The notes beneath the pieces were generated by a model. That model was not told the DNA's origin. It did no database searches and was given only the letters and a program-made list of their open reading frames with translations. Positions 40,063 through 50,263 of a stretch of 64,000 bases of DNA are shown here, piece by piece (positions within the stretch are counted from its first letter, which is position 1; every line of letters begins with the position of its first letter). Both the position numbers and the translations under genes were made by a program. The stretch is from positions 19,026-83,025 of the forward strand of contig JAHDDX010000004.1 in the NCBI GenBank assembly GCA_020629135.1, written 5' to 3'. The stretch is from Hellea sp. (GTDB lineage: Bacteria; Pseudomonadota; Alphaproteobacteria; Caulobacterales; Maricaulaceae).

Positions 40063-42708
40063 ATGACGGATCAAGAATCCATAACCCAAATTCGAAAGCG
40101 AACGGCGCGCCTGACCTGGCAGGCGCGGGCAATGATCTTTTGGGAGCGTTACGCCCCGGTATTTGCCTTGGCCGGTTTGATCTGCGGCTTATTCCTGATT
40201 GGAGCTTTTAGCGGGATCTGGGAACGGATTGGTGACCCCTGGCGGTTAATCGGATTACTGATTGCGATTTATGTCTTGATAAAGGCCGGTTTGAATGCTC
40301 GTCGTAAGAAATTACCATCGCAATCTGAGGCCCGCCGCCGGGTAGAGCAGGATTCAAACGCGACACACCGTCCGCTCGACACGATTGACGATAAGCCGGC
40401 ACTCAGCGCAGACGCCTGGCCTATTCATTTCAAAAAGGCAGTTGAAAGCGCCCGTTTATTAGGCGCTCCCAGGTCCCGGCCGGCCCTGGCACCTTTAGAC
40501 CCTTATTTTATTCGGTTTGCCCTGCCCGCTGCAATTGGTCTGGCTTTAATGGTTGGCGCTGGAGACAATTTCGAGCGTCTTAAACGTGCCATGGCACCAA
40601 GCTGGCAGGCGGGCATTTCGGCCTCGGACGCAATATTTGAAGTCTGGGCTGATCCGCCGGATTATACAGGACGTCCACCGATTTATTTCAAGGACCGCCA
40701 GACTGTCGACATACCCGCTGGATCAAAACTGGTCGCCCGTGTTTCTGGCGTAAAATCGCCAACCCGTCTGAAAATATCGACGGCAAAACGAAGTCGATAT
40801 CTGCCGCTTGAGCGTCTCGGCCCGGAAAGTTTTGAAGCGACGACAATCGTTAAAGACCGCGCCAAAGCCCGTTGGCGGATCGGAAACCAACAGACGGAAT
40901 GGACCCTTAACGCCATCAAGGATCAGAACCCGGTTATTTCGGTCCTCGAAAACCCAATAGCGGATAAGCGAGATCGGTTAAGCCTGACCTATTATTTCGA
41001 GGACGATTACGGCGTTGAAGAGCTATTCCTGATTATCAATCCTTTATCTGAAGACCCAGAAGAGGCCGCAAAGATTTCAAGGATCGACATTCCGTTATCC
41101 GGACGATCTATACGTAAAGCAGACAATATCACAACCCCACTCGACCTGACAAAGCATGAATGGGCGGGCCGAAAGGTCAAAGCCCGACTTTATGCCCGGG
41201 ACGGCGCCAATCAAAGCGCAGGCAGTGTTGAGTTTTTTTTCACCATCCCAGACAAAATATTCGTCGAACCCTTGGCCAAGGCCGTTATAGAGCATCGGCA
41301 ATTGGTTCTCGCTGGCGCTGGCGAATATGCGCCCCTTCCCACTTATACACGCCGGGAATTACGCAATCTGCCCTGGTTTGACACTTATGATACGGATAAT
41401 CGCCTTGGACGCGCGCCCGCAGAAATTCAACGCGCAGCTGTCCTGATTGACGCCGTCACAGATGCTCCAGCCGATATTTTCAAAGACCCAGCCGTTTATA
41501 TGGGGCTTAAGAACGTAGTTGGCCGAATACGCTACGCCCGTTCGGCTGATGCGCTCGCCGGAATTCCAGAAGACCTTTGGTCAATCGCAATCCGCGCCGA
41601 ATTTGGCGTGCTTGGTACCGCGCTCGAGGAAATGCGCGAGGCAGAGCAAGCCCTGCGCGACGGGATTGCCAGACGTGCGCCGCAGCGTGAAATCGACACC
41701 TTGTTTGACCGCTATAACGAAGCTGTCGACCGCTATACAGAAGAGCTTCGCCGCAAAGCCATGGAAGAAGGTAATTTCGCCGAGGCGAATGGCGGCGGCG
41801 GAAATGGTCAGAACATGGACCAAATCCAGGAACTTCTCGATGCGATTGAAGAGGCTAATCGGATTGGAGATACGGAAGGCGCACGGCTCGCTCTCGCTAA
41901 GCTCGCGGAATTACTTGAAAATATGCAGATCCAACTGGCCGCTGGCGGTGGTGGTGGCGACGGCCCTCCTATGGAAGGCGAAATGTCCGAGGAAATGAAA
42001 AAATCTCTCGAAGAACTGGCCGATTTGCTCGGGGAGCAACGTGAACTTCAAGACGAAACCCAACAGGCTGAGAACGAAGAGCTTCAACGCGAACTCGATC
42101 AAATGCTCAATGGACAATCCGGACAAGGTCAATCGGAAGACGGTGAACAAAGCGGGGGCAATGCGATGACACCCCAAGAGCTTGCTCAGCAGCAACAAGC
42201 CCTTGAAGAAGCGCTTCAGGCTTTGCGGGAGGGCATGACCGACGAAAACGGAGATCCATTCCCTGAAATGGGCGAAACCGTTACCGCAGAGCGCCAAGGC
42301 GGCGGAGAAGACGGCGAAGACGGCACGTCACTCAATCCGGAAGAGGCTCTCGACGATGCCGAACAAGCTATGAATAGGAGCCAAGGCGCCCTTCAAGGCG
42401 GTGATTTTGATGGTTCGCAACAAGCTCAAAGTGAGGCCATTGAAGCCCTGCGCCAGGCTGGCCAAGCTCTCGCTGAACTGGCAACCGATGGACAGGAAGC
42501 TGAAAACGGTCAGGACGGCAAAAGCGATCCACTTGGCCGGGATAGCGCCAATGGCGGTTTGGACGAAAATGCCCAACAGGATATAGACCAAAGAGATAAT
42601 GCCACTCGATCCAGAGAGTTACTCGAAGAGCTTCGCAGGCGCGCAGGGGAACAGGAACGCGAGCAATCCGAACGAGAATATCTGGATCGACTGTTAAAGC
42701 GGTTCTGA
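40063..42708 (+). CDS. TIGR02302 / DUF4175 family membrane protein
   Basis: N-terminal TM pair, low-complexity Gln/Glu/Gly-rich C-terminal half, position after lysA. Confidence 0.88.
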   Translation: MTDQESITQIRKRTARLTWQARAMIFWERYAPVFALAGLICGLFLIGAFSGIWERIGDPWRLIGLLIAIYVLIKAGLNARRKKLPSQSEARRRVEQDSNATHRPLDTIDDKPALSADAWPIHFKKAVESARLLGAPRSRPALAPLDPYFIRFALPAAIGLALMVGAGDNFERLKRAMAPSWQAGISASDAIFEVWADPPDYTGRPPIYFKDRQTVDIPAGSKLVARVSGVKSPTRLKISTAKRSRYLPLERLGPESFEATTIVKDRAKARWRIGNQQTEWTLNAIKDQNPVISVLENPIADKRDRLSLTYYFEDDYGVEELFLIINPLSEDPEEAAKISRIDIPLSGRSIRKADNITTPLDLTKHEWAGRKVKARLYARDGANQSAGSVEFFFTIPDKIFVEPLAKAVIEHRQLVLAGAGEYAPLPTYTRRELRNLPWFDTYDTDNRLGRAPAEIQRAAVLIDAVTDAPADIFKDPAVYMGLKNVVGRIRYARSADALAGIPEDLWSIAIRAEFGVLGTALEEMREAEQALRDGIARRAPQREIDTLFDRYNEAVDRYTEELRRKAMEEGNFAEANGGGGNGQNMDQIQELLDAIEEANRIGDTEGARLALAKLAELLENMQIQLAAGGGGGDGPPMEGEMSEEMKKSLEELADLLGEQRELQDETQQAENEELQRELDQMLNGQSGQGQSEDGEQSGGNAMTPQELAQQQQALEEALQALREGMTDENGDPFPEMGETVTAERQGGGEDGEDGTSLNPEEALDDAEQAMNRSQGALQGGDFDGSQQAQSEAIEALRQAGQALAELATDGQEAENGQDGKSDPLGRDSANGGLDENAQQDIDQRDNATRSRELLEELRRRAGEQEREQSEREYLDRLLKRF

Positions 42709-42752
42709 CGCAATTACTTCCAATTTTGCTCGGACTATGTCAAATTACCTTT

Positions 42753-43391
42753 GTGATAGTCGCGGTTACAACTCGAATAAAATATCTGTTGCTATGTGGG
42801 TTTGCACTTGTTTCGACGGCTTATGCTGATGGAATGAATTTTTTCAACAATGCAGCAAAAATAGACAATGATGGTGAAATTGTCGCCTTTGTCGGACGAA
42901 AAGTGTTTCTGGAAAAGAGACATATTCCTGAATTTGGAATGGTAGAGGTTCGCGAAGGTCATTTTGAGCTGCGCGAAATACCCGATTGGAATACAAGATT
43001 TGAGGCACGGTATGAAATCTTGGATGTGCTTAAGGGAAACCTCTCTCAACCAACCATCGATTTTGAAATGTTTGATCACTATGGCCGATCCGATATTTCG
43101 AATATTGAAACGCCGCTGATTGTCCTAACTAATGCCAAAGGTCGCTGGGTTCGGATGTTTAAGACGCATTTGGAACTCCACCCTACGCTCGATGACGACT
43201 GGGCAATTTGTGGTGAAAAGAATAAGGAAATGATCAAACACCTTAGATTGCAACCCAATCAAAATCTGGTCTTCAGAGACGAAGTTAAGGACGATAATGA
43301 TCAACAATGCGCATCAGGCATGCGCGTCAGCGACGTTTTTAACAAGTTATACGAAACCAGGATGAGTTTTGAACCCAGCCAAAATCATTAG
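42753..43391 (+). CDS. hypothetical secreted protein
   Basis: Signal peptide region TRIKYLLLCGFALVSTAYADG; start uncertain (42726 TTG or 42753 GTG). Confidence 0.5.
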   Translation: MIVAVTTRIKYLLLCGFALVSTAYADGMNFFNNAAKIDNDGEIVAFVGRKVFLEKRHIPEFGMVEVREGHFELREIPDWNTRFEARYEILDVLKGNLSQPTIDFEMFDHYGRSDISNIETPLIVLTNAKGRWVRMFKTHLELHPTLDDDWAICGEKNKEMIKHLRLQPNQNLVFRDEVKDDNDQQCASGMRVSDVFNKLYETRMSFEPSQNH

Positions 43392-43936
43392 TCCTCAACA
43401 AGCGTAAACGTCTTCCCTGTAACTTGTTCCAGTCTTAACGGCCACCAGCCCTGGGCATGGGTCAATGCTTCGTTTAAAGGCATGCCCTCTTCTTCAACCA
43501 ACCAGGCGACGGTGACAACCGAAGCTCGATAACCTGACCCACAATGTAATAGAACCGGACCGGTTCGACCTTTCATGAACTCTGTCAGTTTACTCACAGC
43601 TTCCGGATTATAAGGATAGTCGTCGCCCCCAATCGGGATTGGCGTATAAGAAATGCCAGACGCGTCCAAAATGCTCGCTTCGTCAAAATCAAGTCGCGCC
43701 ATTTCCTCCGGCGTTCTGAAGTTTACAACATGAGCTATGCCTTGGGTTTTCAGGGCGGCAATATCTATTTCCTGAGGTTGTCCTCCGATAAAAATATCCT
43801 CGGTTACGGATTTAGCATCCTCCTGAAAATAAGCGCTGATTTCCGGCTCACTGACGATTTCTTCAGATATTGTTGAGCAAGCTGCCAACACGATGGATGT
43901 CAAAACCCATGTCAAACAAATTATAAATTTATTCAT
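43388..43936 (-). CDS. tyrosine phosphatase-like (DUF442/DSP-like) protein
   Basis: DIFIGGQPQEIDIAALKTQGIAHVVNFRTPEEM; HCGSGYRAS (HCxxGxR) active-site loop; lipobox LAACST. Confidence 0.85.
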   Translation of the reverse strand: MNKFIICLTWVLTSIVLAACSTISEEIVSEPEISAYFQEDAKSVTEDIFIGGQPQEIDIAALKTQGIAHVVNFRTPEEMARLDFDEASILDASGISYTPIPIGGDDYPYNPEAVSKLTEFMKGRTGPVLLHCGSGYRASVVTVAWLVEEEGMPLNEALTHAQGWWPLRLEQVTGKTFTLVED

Positions 43937-43963
43937 TTAAATACGCTCCTTTTATAATTTCAC

Positions 43964-44722
43964 CTAATTCCCGACGGGAGTGCCAATGCTCTGATCCATC
44001 GTATCATTGACAAACCGATATTTAAGAGTGGAAGCGTCGAGCGGTGGATTTGGATATTGCGAGATATATTCAACACGATCACCTGCAGATAATGATCTTT
44101 GATCTAATTCGACCAACCAGGTCGCAACACTTTCTCCTGCGGTATTGTGCAATGACAATTCGACCATCGGTAAGAGCTGATTTTCGTTTGAAAGATTACG
44201 GATAAATCCATTAATCACCAAAACTGGCTCGCTGTCTATTATGATATTTTTCGTTTTAGGTTTTTCAAAATCAAGGCCCGAGACTTTCACCTGAATGCCA
44301 ACAGCATTGTAAAGCGTGGCGGCGGCCGGAGTTCGGTCCACAATTGTCTGACGAAAAACATAGGCCAAAGCTAATCCAATGGCGAGCAAGCCTAATGTCA
44401 CAATCCAAATCATGGATACACCGACGAGCCGCCGATTACGCCGCTTTTGATCAGCTTTGTCGCGAATTTGAACATGGGCACCGACGGTCGGTTTGGCTTC
44501 GACAAAACTCTCTGTCGTCGTCACTTCCTCTTCTGGATCTATGCCATTTTTAACAATATCCAGATCACTTTTTTGATTATCTAACAGTTCAAGCGTATCT
44601 GCATCATGAGACACAAACCAGGACGCTTTGCAATTTGAGCATCGAACCATGCGCCCATTCGGCCCAATAGCGTCATCTTTCGCCGAATAACGGGTGGCAC
44701 ATTCCGGACATGTGATAATCAT
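43964..44722 (-). CDS. MJ0042-type zinc-ribbon domain protein with one TM
   Basis: MIITCPECATRYSAKDDAIGPNGRMVRCSNCKASWF. Confidence 0.9.
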   Translation of the reverse strand: MIITCPECATRYSAKDDAIGPNGRMVRCSNCKASWFVSHDADTLELLDNQKSDLDIVKNGIDPEEEVTTTESFVEAKPTVGAHVQIRDKADQKRRNRRLVGVSMIWIVTLGLLAIGLALAYVFRQTIVDRTPAAATLYNAVGIQVKVSGLDFEKPKTKNIIIDSEPVLVINGFIRNLSNENQLLPMVELSLHNTAGESVATWLVELDQRSLSAGDRVEYISQYPNPPLDASTLKYRFVNDTMDQSIGTPVGN

Positions 44723-44753
44723 TGTTTGAACCGATTCGTCATTTATATATAAA

Positions 44754-45476
44754 GTGCCTAATCCAGAAAAGAAGTCCAGTCCCCAGACTATGCGCCCAAA
44801 TCATTCCCCCATAATCAAATTGGACCGTGTGGCTCTGCGTTATGGCAATGGACCTGAGATTTTATCAGATATTGATATGGAACTGAGCCCAGGGTCATTT
44901 TCATTTTTAACGGGGGCCTCTGGAGCCGGAAAATCCAGCCTTCTAAAGCTGATTTATCTGGCTTTGGCCCCAAGCCGCGGGATGGTATCCCTGTTTGGCG
45001 AAACCCTATCGAAACTGGATCCAGAGGCCATTCAATTGCTGAAACGGCGTATCGGCGTTGTTTCACAGGATTATGAACTGATCCCCCATTTAAGCGTTTT
45101 TGATAATGCGGCCCTGCCCCTGCGCGCGACCGGGAAAACCCGCAAAGCATATGAAGCCAACACCAAGGAATTGCTCGACTGGGTCGGTTTGGGCGACAAG
45201 CTTTCACATTCTCCCAGAACCCTATCAGGTGGCGAACAACAACGGGTTGCGATTGCACGTGCCGTTATGACTAAACCTGAAATTCTTATCGCGGACGAAC
45301 CCACGGCCAATGTTGATCCGGATATGGGACAAAGATTACTTCGCTTGTTTATGGAGCTTAACCGGTCCGGAACCACCATTTTTATCGCCACCCATGATAT
45401 GCATTTGTTAGATCAATTTCGCGCAAACCGTTTTCATTTGGAAAATGGCAGTCTAACCATGAGTTCGACTAAATGA
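44754..45476 (+). CDS. ftsE: cell division ATP-binding protein FtsE
   Basis: LTGASGAGKSSLLKLIYLALAPSRGMV...LSGGEQQRVAIARAVMTKPEILIADEPTANVDP; start may be 44790. Confidence 0.93.
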   Translation: MPNPEKKSSPQTMRPNHSPIIKLDRVALRYGNGPEILSDIDMELSPGSFSFLTGASGAGKSSLLKLIYLALAPSRGMVSLFGETLSKLDPEAIQLLKRRIGVVSQDYELIPHLSVFDNAALPLRATGKTRKAYEANTKELLDWVGLGDKLSHSPRTLSGGEQQRVAIARAVMTKPEILIADEPTANVDPDMGQRLLRLFMELNRSGTTIFIATHDMHLLDQFRANRFHLENGSLTMSSTK

Positions 45477-46366
45477 GTGATACGACGCCAATAACTGAAG
45501 CTCCAATTTTGCCGGACAATCAGCCGGAAGAACGGCCATTGTTTTTTATTATGGCGATTATGAGTTATCTCACCGCCCTGACCCTTCTATTTGGCCTGAT
45601 GGGATTTCGGGTCAGCCAGTCCTGGCAACAGGATCTCGCAGGTTCCATGACCATTCAGCTGCTCGAAGCGGCCGACCCACTTGATCCTAATCCCGGCCCA
45701 AAAATAATTGAACATATTCGAGAGGTTTCGCCTCGTCATAAAGCCAGCGTTGTTTCAGAAAAAGATTCTCGTGCGCTTCTTCGTCCCTGGATCGGCGACC
45801 TTGAATTACCAGGCGATTTATCTCTCCCTGTCTTAATTCGCCTAGATGCCCTTCCGCAGGACAAGCTAACTGAGCTCCAATCCAAATTGGAAGTGTCTGG
45901 CTTTGAGGTCGATATCGATGATCATTCTGTCTGGCGCAAAAACATCCAACGCAGCTGGCGCGGCGTTCAACTTGGGATGCTGGCAATTATCTTAATTATT
46001 CTCACAGCCAGTATATCAATTTCAAGCTATGCGACACAATCCGTGTTACGGGCCCGACAAAATATAATTGATGTTCTTAGTCATGTCGGGGCCAAGGACC
46101 AGTTTATCGCCAAATTATTCGTCTCGAGATTTGGAGGTCTCGGCCTGAAAGCCGCTTGTGTTGGCTCAATTCTGGCCCTGATTTCTGTCCTGGTTCTTGG
46201 CTTGTTTATTGGGTTTACCGGATCTGATCTTCAAAAAATTGTCGGCCCTAAACTCAGCGATCTGATCATATTGGGTTTGTTGACAGCTATTATGGGAATT
46301 ATTAGCGGGGTCACCGCAGGTCACATCACGCGATCAAAACTTCGAACGGATCGGGTGTCCTTATGA
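45473..46366 (+). CDS. ftsX: cell division protein FtsX (permease)
   Basis: Directly follows ftsE with ATGA overlap; four-TM permease with conserved topology. Confidence 0.9.
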   Translation: MSDTTPITEAPILPDNQPEERPLFFIMAIMSYLTALTLLFGLMGFRVSQSWQQDLAGSMTIQLLEAADPLDPNPGPKIIEHIREVSPRHKASVVSEKDSRALLRPWIGDLELPGDLSLPVLIRLDALPQDKLTELQSKLEVSGFEVDIDDHSVWRKNIQRSWRGVQLGMLAIILIILTASISISSYATQSVLRARQNIIDVLSHVGAKDQFIAKLFVSRFGGLGLKAACVGSILALISVLVLGLFIGFTGSDLQKIVGPKLSDLIILGLLTAIMGIISGVTAGHITRSKLRTDRVSL

Positions 46367-47028
46367 CATCTTCCAAGGTAAAAGAAACCCGAAAAGGAGG
46401 CTGGCGACGCTTCTGGCTTTATTTAGCGCTTCTCGCTTTAGGATTGCTTTTTGGAGGCTTCATCGCCTTTGCCAACCATGTGCAAGCGCTTAAAAGCCCA
46501 TCGGCCATACCTGATGCTGACGGGATTGTTGTCTGGACTGGCAAAGGTGGCGGCCGTCTGGAAACCGGGGCTGATCTCTTGACCCGTGCCCATGGCGAAC
46601 GACTTCTTATTTCAGGTGTCAATCAATCCCTTGAACGCGAGCAGGTTCTGGCACTGTTAAATCTTTCGGCGGAGCTTGAAAATTGCTGTGTCGACCTAGA
46701 CTATGTCGCGGTCGACACGATCGGCAATGCCCGCGAAACGGCGGCCTGGTCACGTGCTTTGGGGTATGAACATATAATCCTGGTCACCTCGGCCTATCAC
46801 ATGCCGCGCGCCGAAAACGAAATTTCCTCCGTTGCCGGACGTATTCGCATTACGCCCTACCCGGTTATCTCAAACCCGAATGTCAAATGGTGGTCAGATC
46901 GAACAACCCTGAATCGTTTGATGCAAGAATACGGGAAGCTCCTGCTCACCTATTTGCGCGGTGCCGGTTCAAAAAAACAACGCGGCACCCCGATTCTGGA
47001 AACCCCGGTCGACGCTGAAAGCAACTAA
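46363..47028 (+). CDS. YdcF/SanA-like DUF218 protein
   Basis: DADGIVVWTGKGGGRLETGADLLTRAHGERLLISG...NARETAAWSRALGYEHIILVTSAYHMPRAENE. Confidence 0.9.
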   Translation: MTSSKVKETRKGGWRRFWLYLALLALGLLFGGFIAFANHVQALKSPSAIPDADGIVVWTGKGGGRLETGADLLTRAHGERLLISGVNQSLEREQVLALLNLSAELENCCVDLDYVAVDTIGNARETAAWSRALGYEHIILVTSAYHMPRAENEISSVAGRIRITPYPVISNPNVKWWSDRTTLNRLMQEYGKLLLTYLRGAGSKKQRGTPILETPVDAESN

Positions 47029-47942
47029 TCGTCAAGCGTGTTTCTGCCGAAATTCGGCTCATCGGAATCCTGACCTGCATCGACGATACGACGGCGAATA
47101 TCTCGGGTTTTGGAAAAATGTTCGAGCAGAACTTCGTCCTTGTCCCACCGAATAGCCCGCTTGATCGCGCTCAGATCTTCTATAAACCGATCCACAATTT
47201 CTAGCACGCTGTCTTTGTTTTGCATGAAAACATCCCGCCACATCACCGGATCTGAAGCAGCGATGCGCGTAAAATCTCGAAACCCACCGGCACTGAACTT
47301 GACGACTTCGTTACGAGTAACGGTCTCCATATCCATGGCGGTTCCCACCAATGTGTAAGCTATCAAATGCGGAACATGCGAGGTTGTTGCCAGTACAAAA
47401 TCGTGCCGCGCAGCATCCATTACCGCAACCTCGCTACCCATAGCCTCCCAGAAACGTTTGACCTTTTCGACGGCTTTTCTTTCCGGGTCCTCGGGCGTTA
47501 AAATACACCAGCGTTGTTCAAACAAAGTGGCAAAACCGGCCGAAGGGCCGCTATTTTCGGTACCCGCAATCGGGTGAGCGGGTACAAACTCGATATCGTC
47601 ACGAATATGCGGCGCTAATTGATTTATGATAGACGTCTTGACCGAGCCCACATCTGTCAGAATGGCCCCTGATTTCATCACAGGCATGATCGCTTCGGTC
47701 ACAGCCTGCATTGTTCCTGGCGGCGTCGCTAAAATAATCAGATCAGCGTCTTTGGCGCCTAAGGTAAAATCGGTCTCGACTTCACGCGCAAGATTTATCG
47801 TCTTCGCGATTTTAACAACATCATCGGACTGATCCGCAATGGATAGACGGTCGGCAAGCTCAAAGGTTGTCACAGCCCGAGCAATCGACGAACCAATCAA
47901 ACCACAACCAATGATGTGAATATGCGAAAAATGAACGGTCAT
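47025..47942 (-). CDS. prephenate/arogenate dehydrogenase
   Basis: HIIGCGLIGSSIARAV...LTDVGSVKTSII...EFVPAHPIAGTENSGP. Confidence 0.93.
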   Translation of the reverse strand: MTVHFSHIHIIGCGLIGSSIARAVTTFELADRLSIADQSDDVVKIAKTINLAREVETDFTLGAKDADLIILATPPGTMQAVTEAIMPVMKSGAILTDVGSVKTSIINQLAPHIRDDIEFVPAHPIAGTENSGPSAGFATLFEQRWCILTPEDPERKAVEKVKRFWEAMGSEVAVMDAARHDFVLATTSHVPHLIAYTLVGTAMDMETVTRNEVVKFSAGGFRDFTRIAASDPVMWRDVFMQNKDSVLEIVDRFIEDLSAIKRAIRWDKDEVLLEHFSKTRDIRRRIVDAGQDSDEPNFGRNTLDD

Positions 47943-47946
47943 ATGA

Positions 47947-48726
47947 TTAGTTTTCTGAAAGTGGCGGGCTCAGATAGCCTATGATTTTTGCACTGGGGTC
48001 CTGAGCTTTCACATCCTGAATGCGTTCAACGTCCTGCCCGGCATCAAGCCATATCAAATGTTTTTGGCCAGACTCAGCTTTTAAAACCCCGGTGATAGAA
48101 AGGTCATGGAGAACTTCAGGACGGTCCAATGTCAAGAGAAGCCGGTCATTACTAGATGCGATCATATCGACCGTAGACACGGCGACGGCGCGCGGCCATT
48201 CCTCATTTGATACCCGAGGAAGGCCGGCCAGAATACGCATATCCGGCATAGCGCCATCTGCGCTCAAAGCCGTCCACCATGTGTTCATACCAATTGGAGA
48301 TGGCAAAATAGCGACACCTTCCGGGTCTGAATAAGCAGCGGCCAGGGCGGAACTGGCGGTTGGATAAGACGACATTGGGATCGCCGCCCCAAACCGGTCC
48401 CGAACCAGAGACCAGACATCAACCGCATCCCCTTCCAAAGCAATATGAAGTCGAATGGGTCCCTGCAAAGCCAGGCTGGCACTCATCAATTCGGCCCATA
48501 TCCGCGACACGAGATGGGCGGACGTGTCACCAGAAATATCAGATAAGTGACGGATCAGGCTATCTTCCCGGCTTGGTCGCCAAACCCGTGACCCGCTTTT
48601 CGCCTCACGAACGGCACGCGCCAGTTCCAGTCGTTCCGCCACAAGCGACAACAGTGCTTCATCCACCCGGTCGATTTCGCGACGAATATGAGAAATATCA
48701 GTCTTTGGGCTATTATTCTGGGTCAT
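47947..48726 (-). CDS. chorismate mutase domain protein
   Basis: HIRREIDRVDEALLSLVAERLELARAVREAKSGSRVWRPSREDSLIRHL. Confidence 0.88.
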   Translation of the reverse strand: MTQNNSPKTDISHIRREIDRVDEALLSLVAERLELARAVREAKSGSRVWRPSREDSLIRHLSDISGDTSAHLVSRIWAELMSASLALQGPIRLHIALEGDAVDVWSLVRDRFGAAIPMSSYPTASSALAAAYSDPEGVAILPSPIGMNTWWTALSADGAMPDMRILAGLPRVSNEEWPRAVAVSTVDMIASSNDRLLLTLDRPEVLHDLSITGVLKAESGQKHLIWLDAGQDVERIQDVKAQDPSAKIIGYLSPPLSEN

Positions 48727-48728
48727 AG

Positions 48729-49469
48729 CTATTTCGTTCGCGAAGCCGCATTTCCTATAGGGGTCGTTCCAAATACAGGACGGGACACGCGCTCCCGGTG
48801 GCCATCCGAAGAGTCCACATATAGACGCTTGACCGCTTCGACAAGCACAAGTCCTGAAAATCCGGGAAATACGGTTTCACCAAATTTTTCACAAACATTC
48901 AGCGAGGTTTGACCGGTCAGCCATTTTGCTGGCGGGCTATATAAAGCCCCTGACCAAATTGTCGGTATAAAGCCAGCGGTCTTAAGGGCGTTACGCAATT
49001 GCGCACGACTAAATGGCCGCCCTGCTCCATACGGGCTTTTGTCTGAGCGCGCCCAAAGACCGGCACGGTTGGCGGCAATGACAACAATCCTGCCCTCCGG
49101 CTTCGTCACACGCCACAATTCGGCGAGCAATTCATTGAACCGATTGGTTTCTTCAAAACCGTGTGCCACTAAAACGCTGTCAAAACGCGCATCAGAAAAG
49201 GGGAGAAATTCCTCTTCAGATAAAGTCGCGATTATGCCACGTTTTCCACTATGAGCAATGGCGCCCTGAGCACCAGGCATAGCCAAAACCACGCGTTTTG
49301 CTGAATCACAATATGGTAATAAAAAAGGATAACAATATCCGAAACCTAATACGTCTTTGCCTGATAAATCGGGCCAAACACTCGAAAGACGCCGTCCCAC
49401 CATAGACCGAGCAGCCTGCCCCAATCGGGAGGCATAAAATTTCTCGAGTTCAATTACGCTTTGACGCAT
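48729..49469 (-). CDS. class I SAM-dependent methyltransferase
   Basis: VLGFGYCYPFLLPY...FLPFSDARFDSVLVAHGFEETN...LAELWRVTKPEGRIVVIAANR. Confidence 0.88.
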   Translation of the reverse strand: MRQSVIELEKFYASRLGQAARSMVGRRLSSVWPDLSGKDVLGFGYCYPFLLPYCDSAKRVVLAMPGAQGAIAHSGKRGIIATLSEEEFLPFSDARFDSVLVAHGFEETNRFNELLAELWRVTKPEGRIVVIAANRAGLWARSDKSPYGAGRPFSRAQLRNALKTAGFIPTIWSGALYSPPAKWLTGQTSLNVCEKFGETVFPGFSGLVLVEAVKRLYVDSSDGHRERVSRPVFGTTPIGNAASRTK

Positions 49470-49531
49470 CTTCGCGGTTCCTTATGATAAGTCTAACGGT
49501 TTAACTACATTAGAAAAGCGGAATTTCGTTT

Positions 49532-50263
49532 ATGCCCGGTCCTTTAACCATTCATATGTTTCCCTGCCTCTTCGATAATTACGGTTTTCTAGTTCATTCT
49601 GAAGAAACCGGTGAAACCGCCGCGATCGACACGCCCGATGGGGGTGAGATTGAAAAGCAATGCCAAGAGCAAGGCTGGACGCTCACCCATATCTTAAATA
49701 CCCATCACCATCCGGATCATGTCGGCGGAAATGCGCACCTCATTCAGGTTTGTAATCCGGTTGTGATCGGACATGAAAAAGACAAAGCGCGAATTCCCGG
49801 GTTAACACGAGGTGTGAACGATGGGGAAGAATTTGAATTTGCGGGACACGCAATCAAAGTGATAGAAACGCCCGGACACACAATCGGTCACATTATCTAT
49901 CATATCCCAAGTGCTAAGGCTGCTTTTGTTGGCGATACTTTATTTGTTATGGGATGTGGGCGCTTGTTTGAAGGCACGGCCGCCCAAATGCATGAGAGCC
50001 TGTCTGCCATCGCCCATTTACCAGATGAAACCCAGCTTTACTGCGCACATGAATACACCCTATCAAACGGCAAATTTGCTTTGACGGTTGAACCTGAAAA
50101 TGCTGACCTGCAGGCTTATATGGAAAAGGCCAAATCATTACGTGAAGCCGGCATTCCAACCGTCCCAACGACCGTTGCTCAGGAAAAACTGATTAATCCA
50201 TTTATTCGGGCTGGCAGTTCTGAAAGGCTTGGTGAAATCCGAACTGCGAAAGACAATTTCTAA
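49532..50263 (+). CDS. gloB: hydroxyacylglutathione hydrolase
   Basis: ILNTHHHPDHVGGN; HTIGHIIYH; FVGDTLFVMGCGRLFEG; YCAHEYTLSN. Confidence 0.95.
   Translation: MPGPLTIHMFPCLFDNYGFLVHSEETGETAAIDTPDGGEIEKQCQEQGWTLTHILNTHHHPDHVGGNAHLIQVCNPVVIGHEKDKARIPGLTRGVNDGEEFEFAGHAIKVIETPGHTIGHIIYHIPSAKAAFVGDTLFVMGCGRLFEGTAAQMHESLSAIAHLPDETQLYCAHEYTLSNGKFALTVEPENADLQAYMEKAKSLREAGIPTVPTTVAQEKLINPFIRAGSSERLGEIRTAKDNF

Noticed and set aside
41900-42500. Repetitive Glu/Gln/Gly coding stretch as a DNA repeat
   Set aside because: Low complexity is a known property of the TIGR02302 family C-terminus; no exact nucleotide repeat unit seen.
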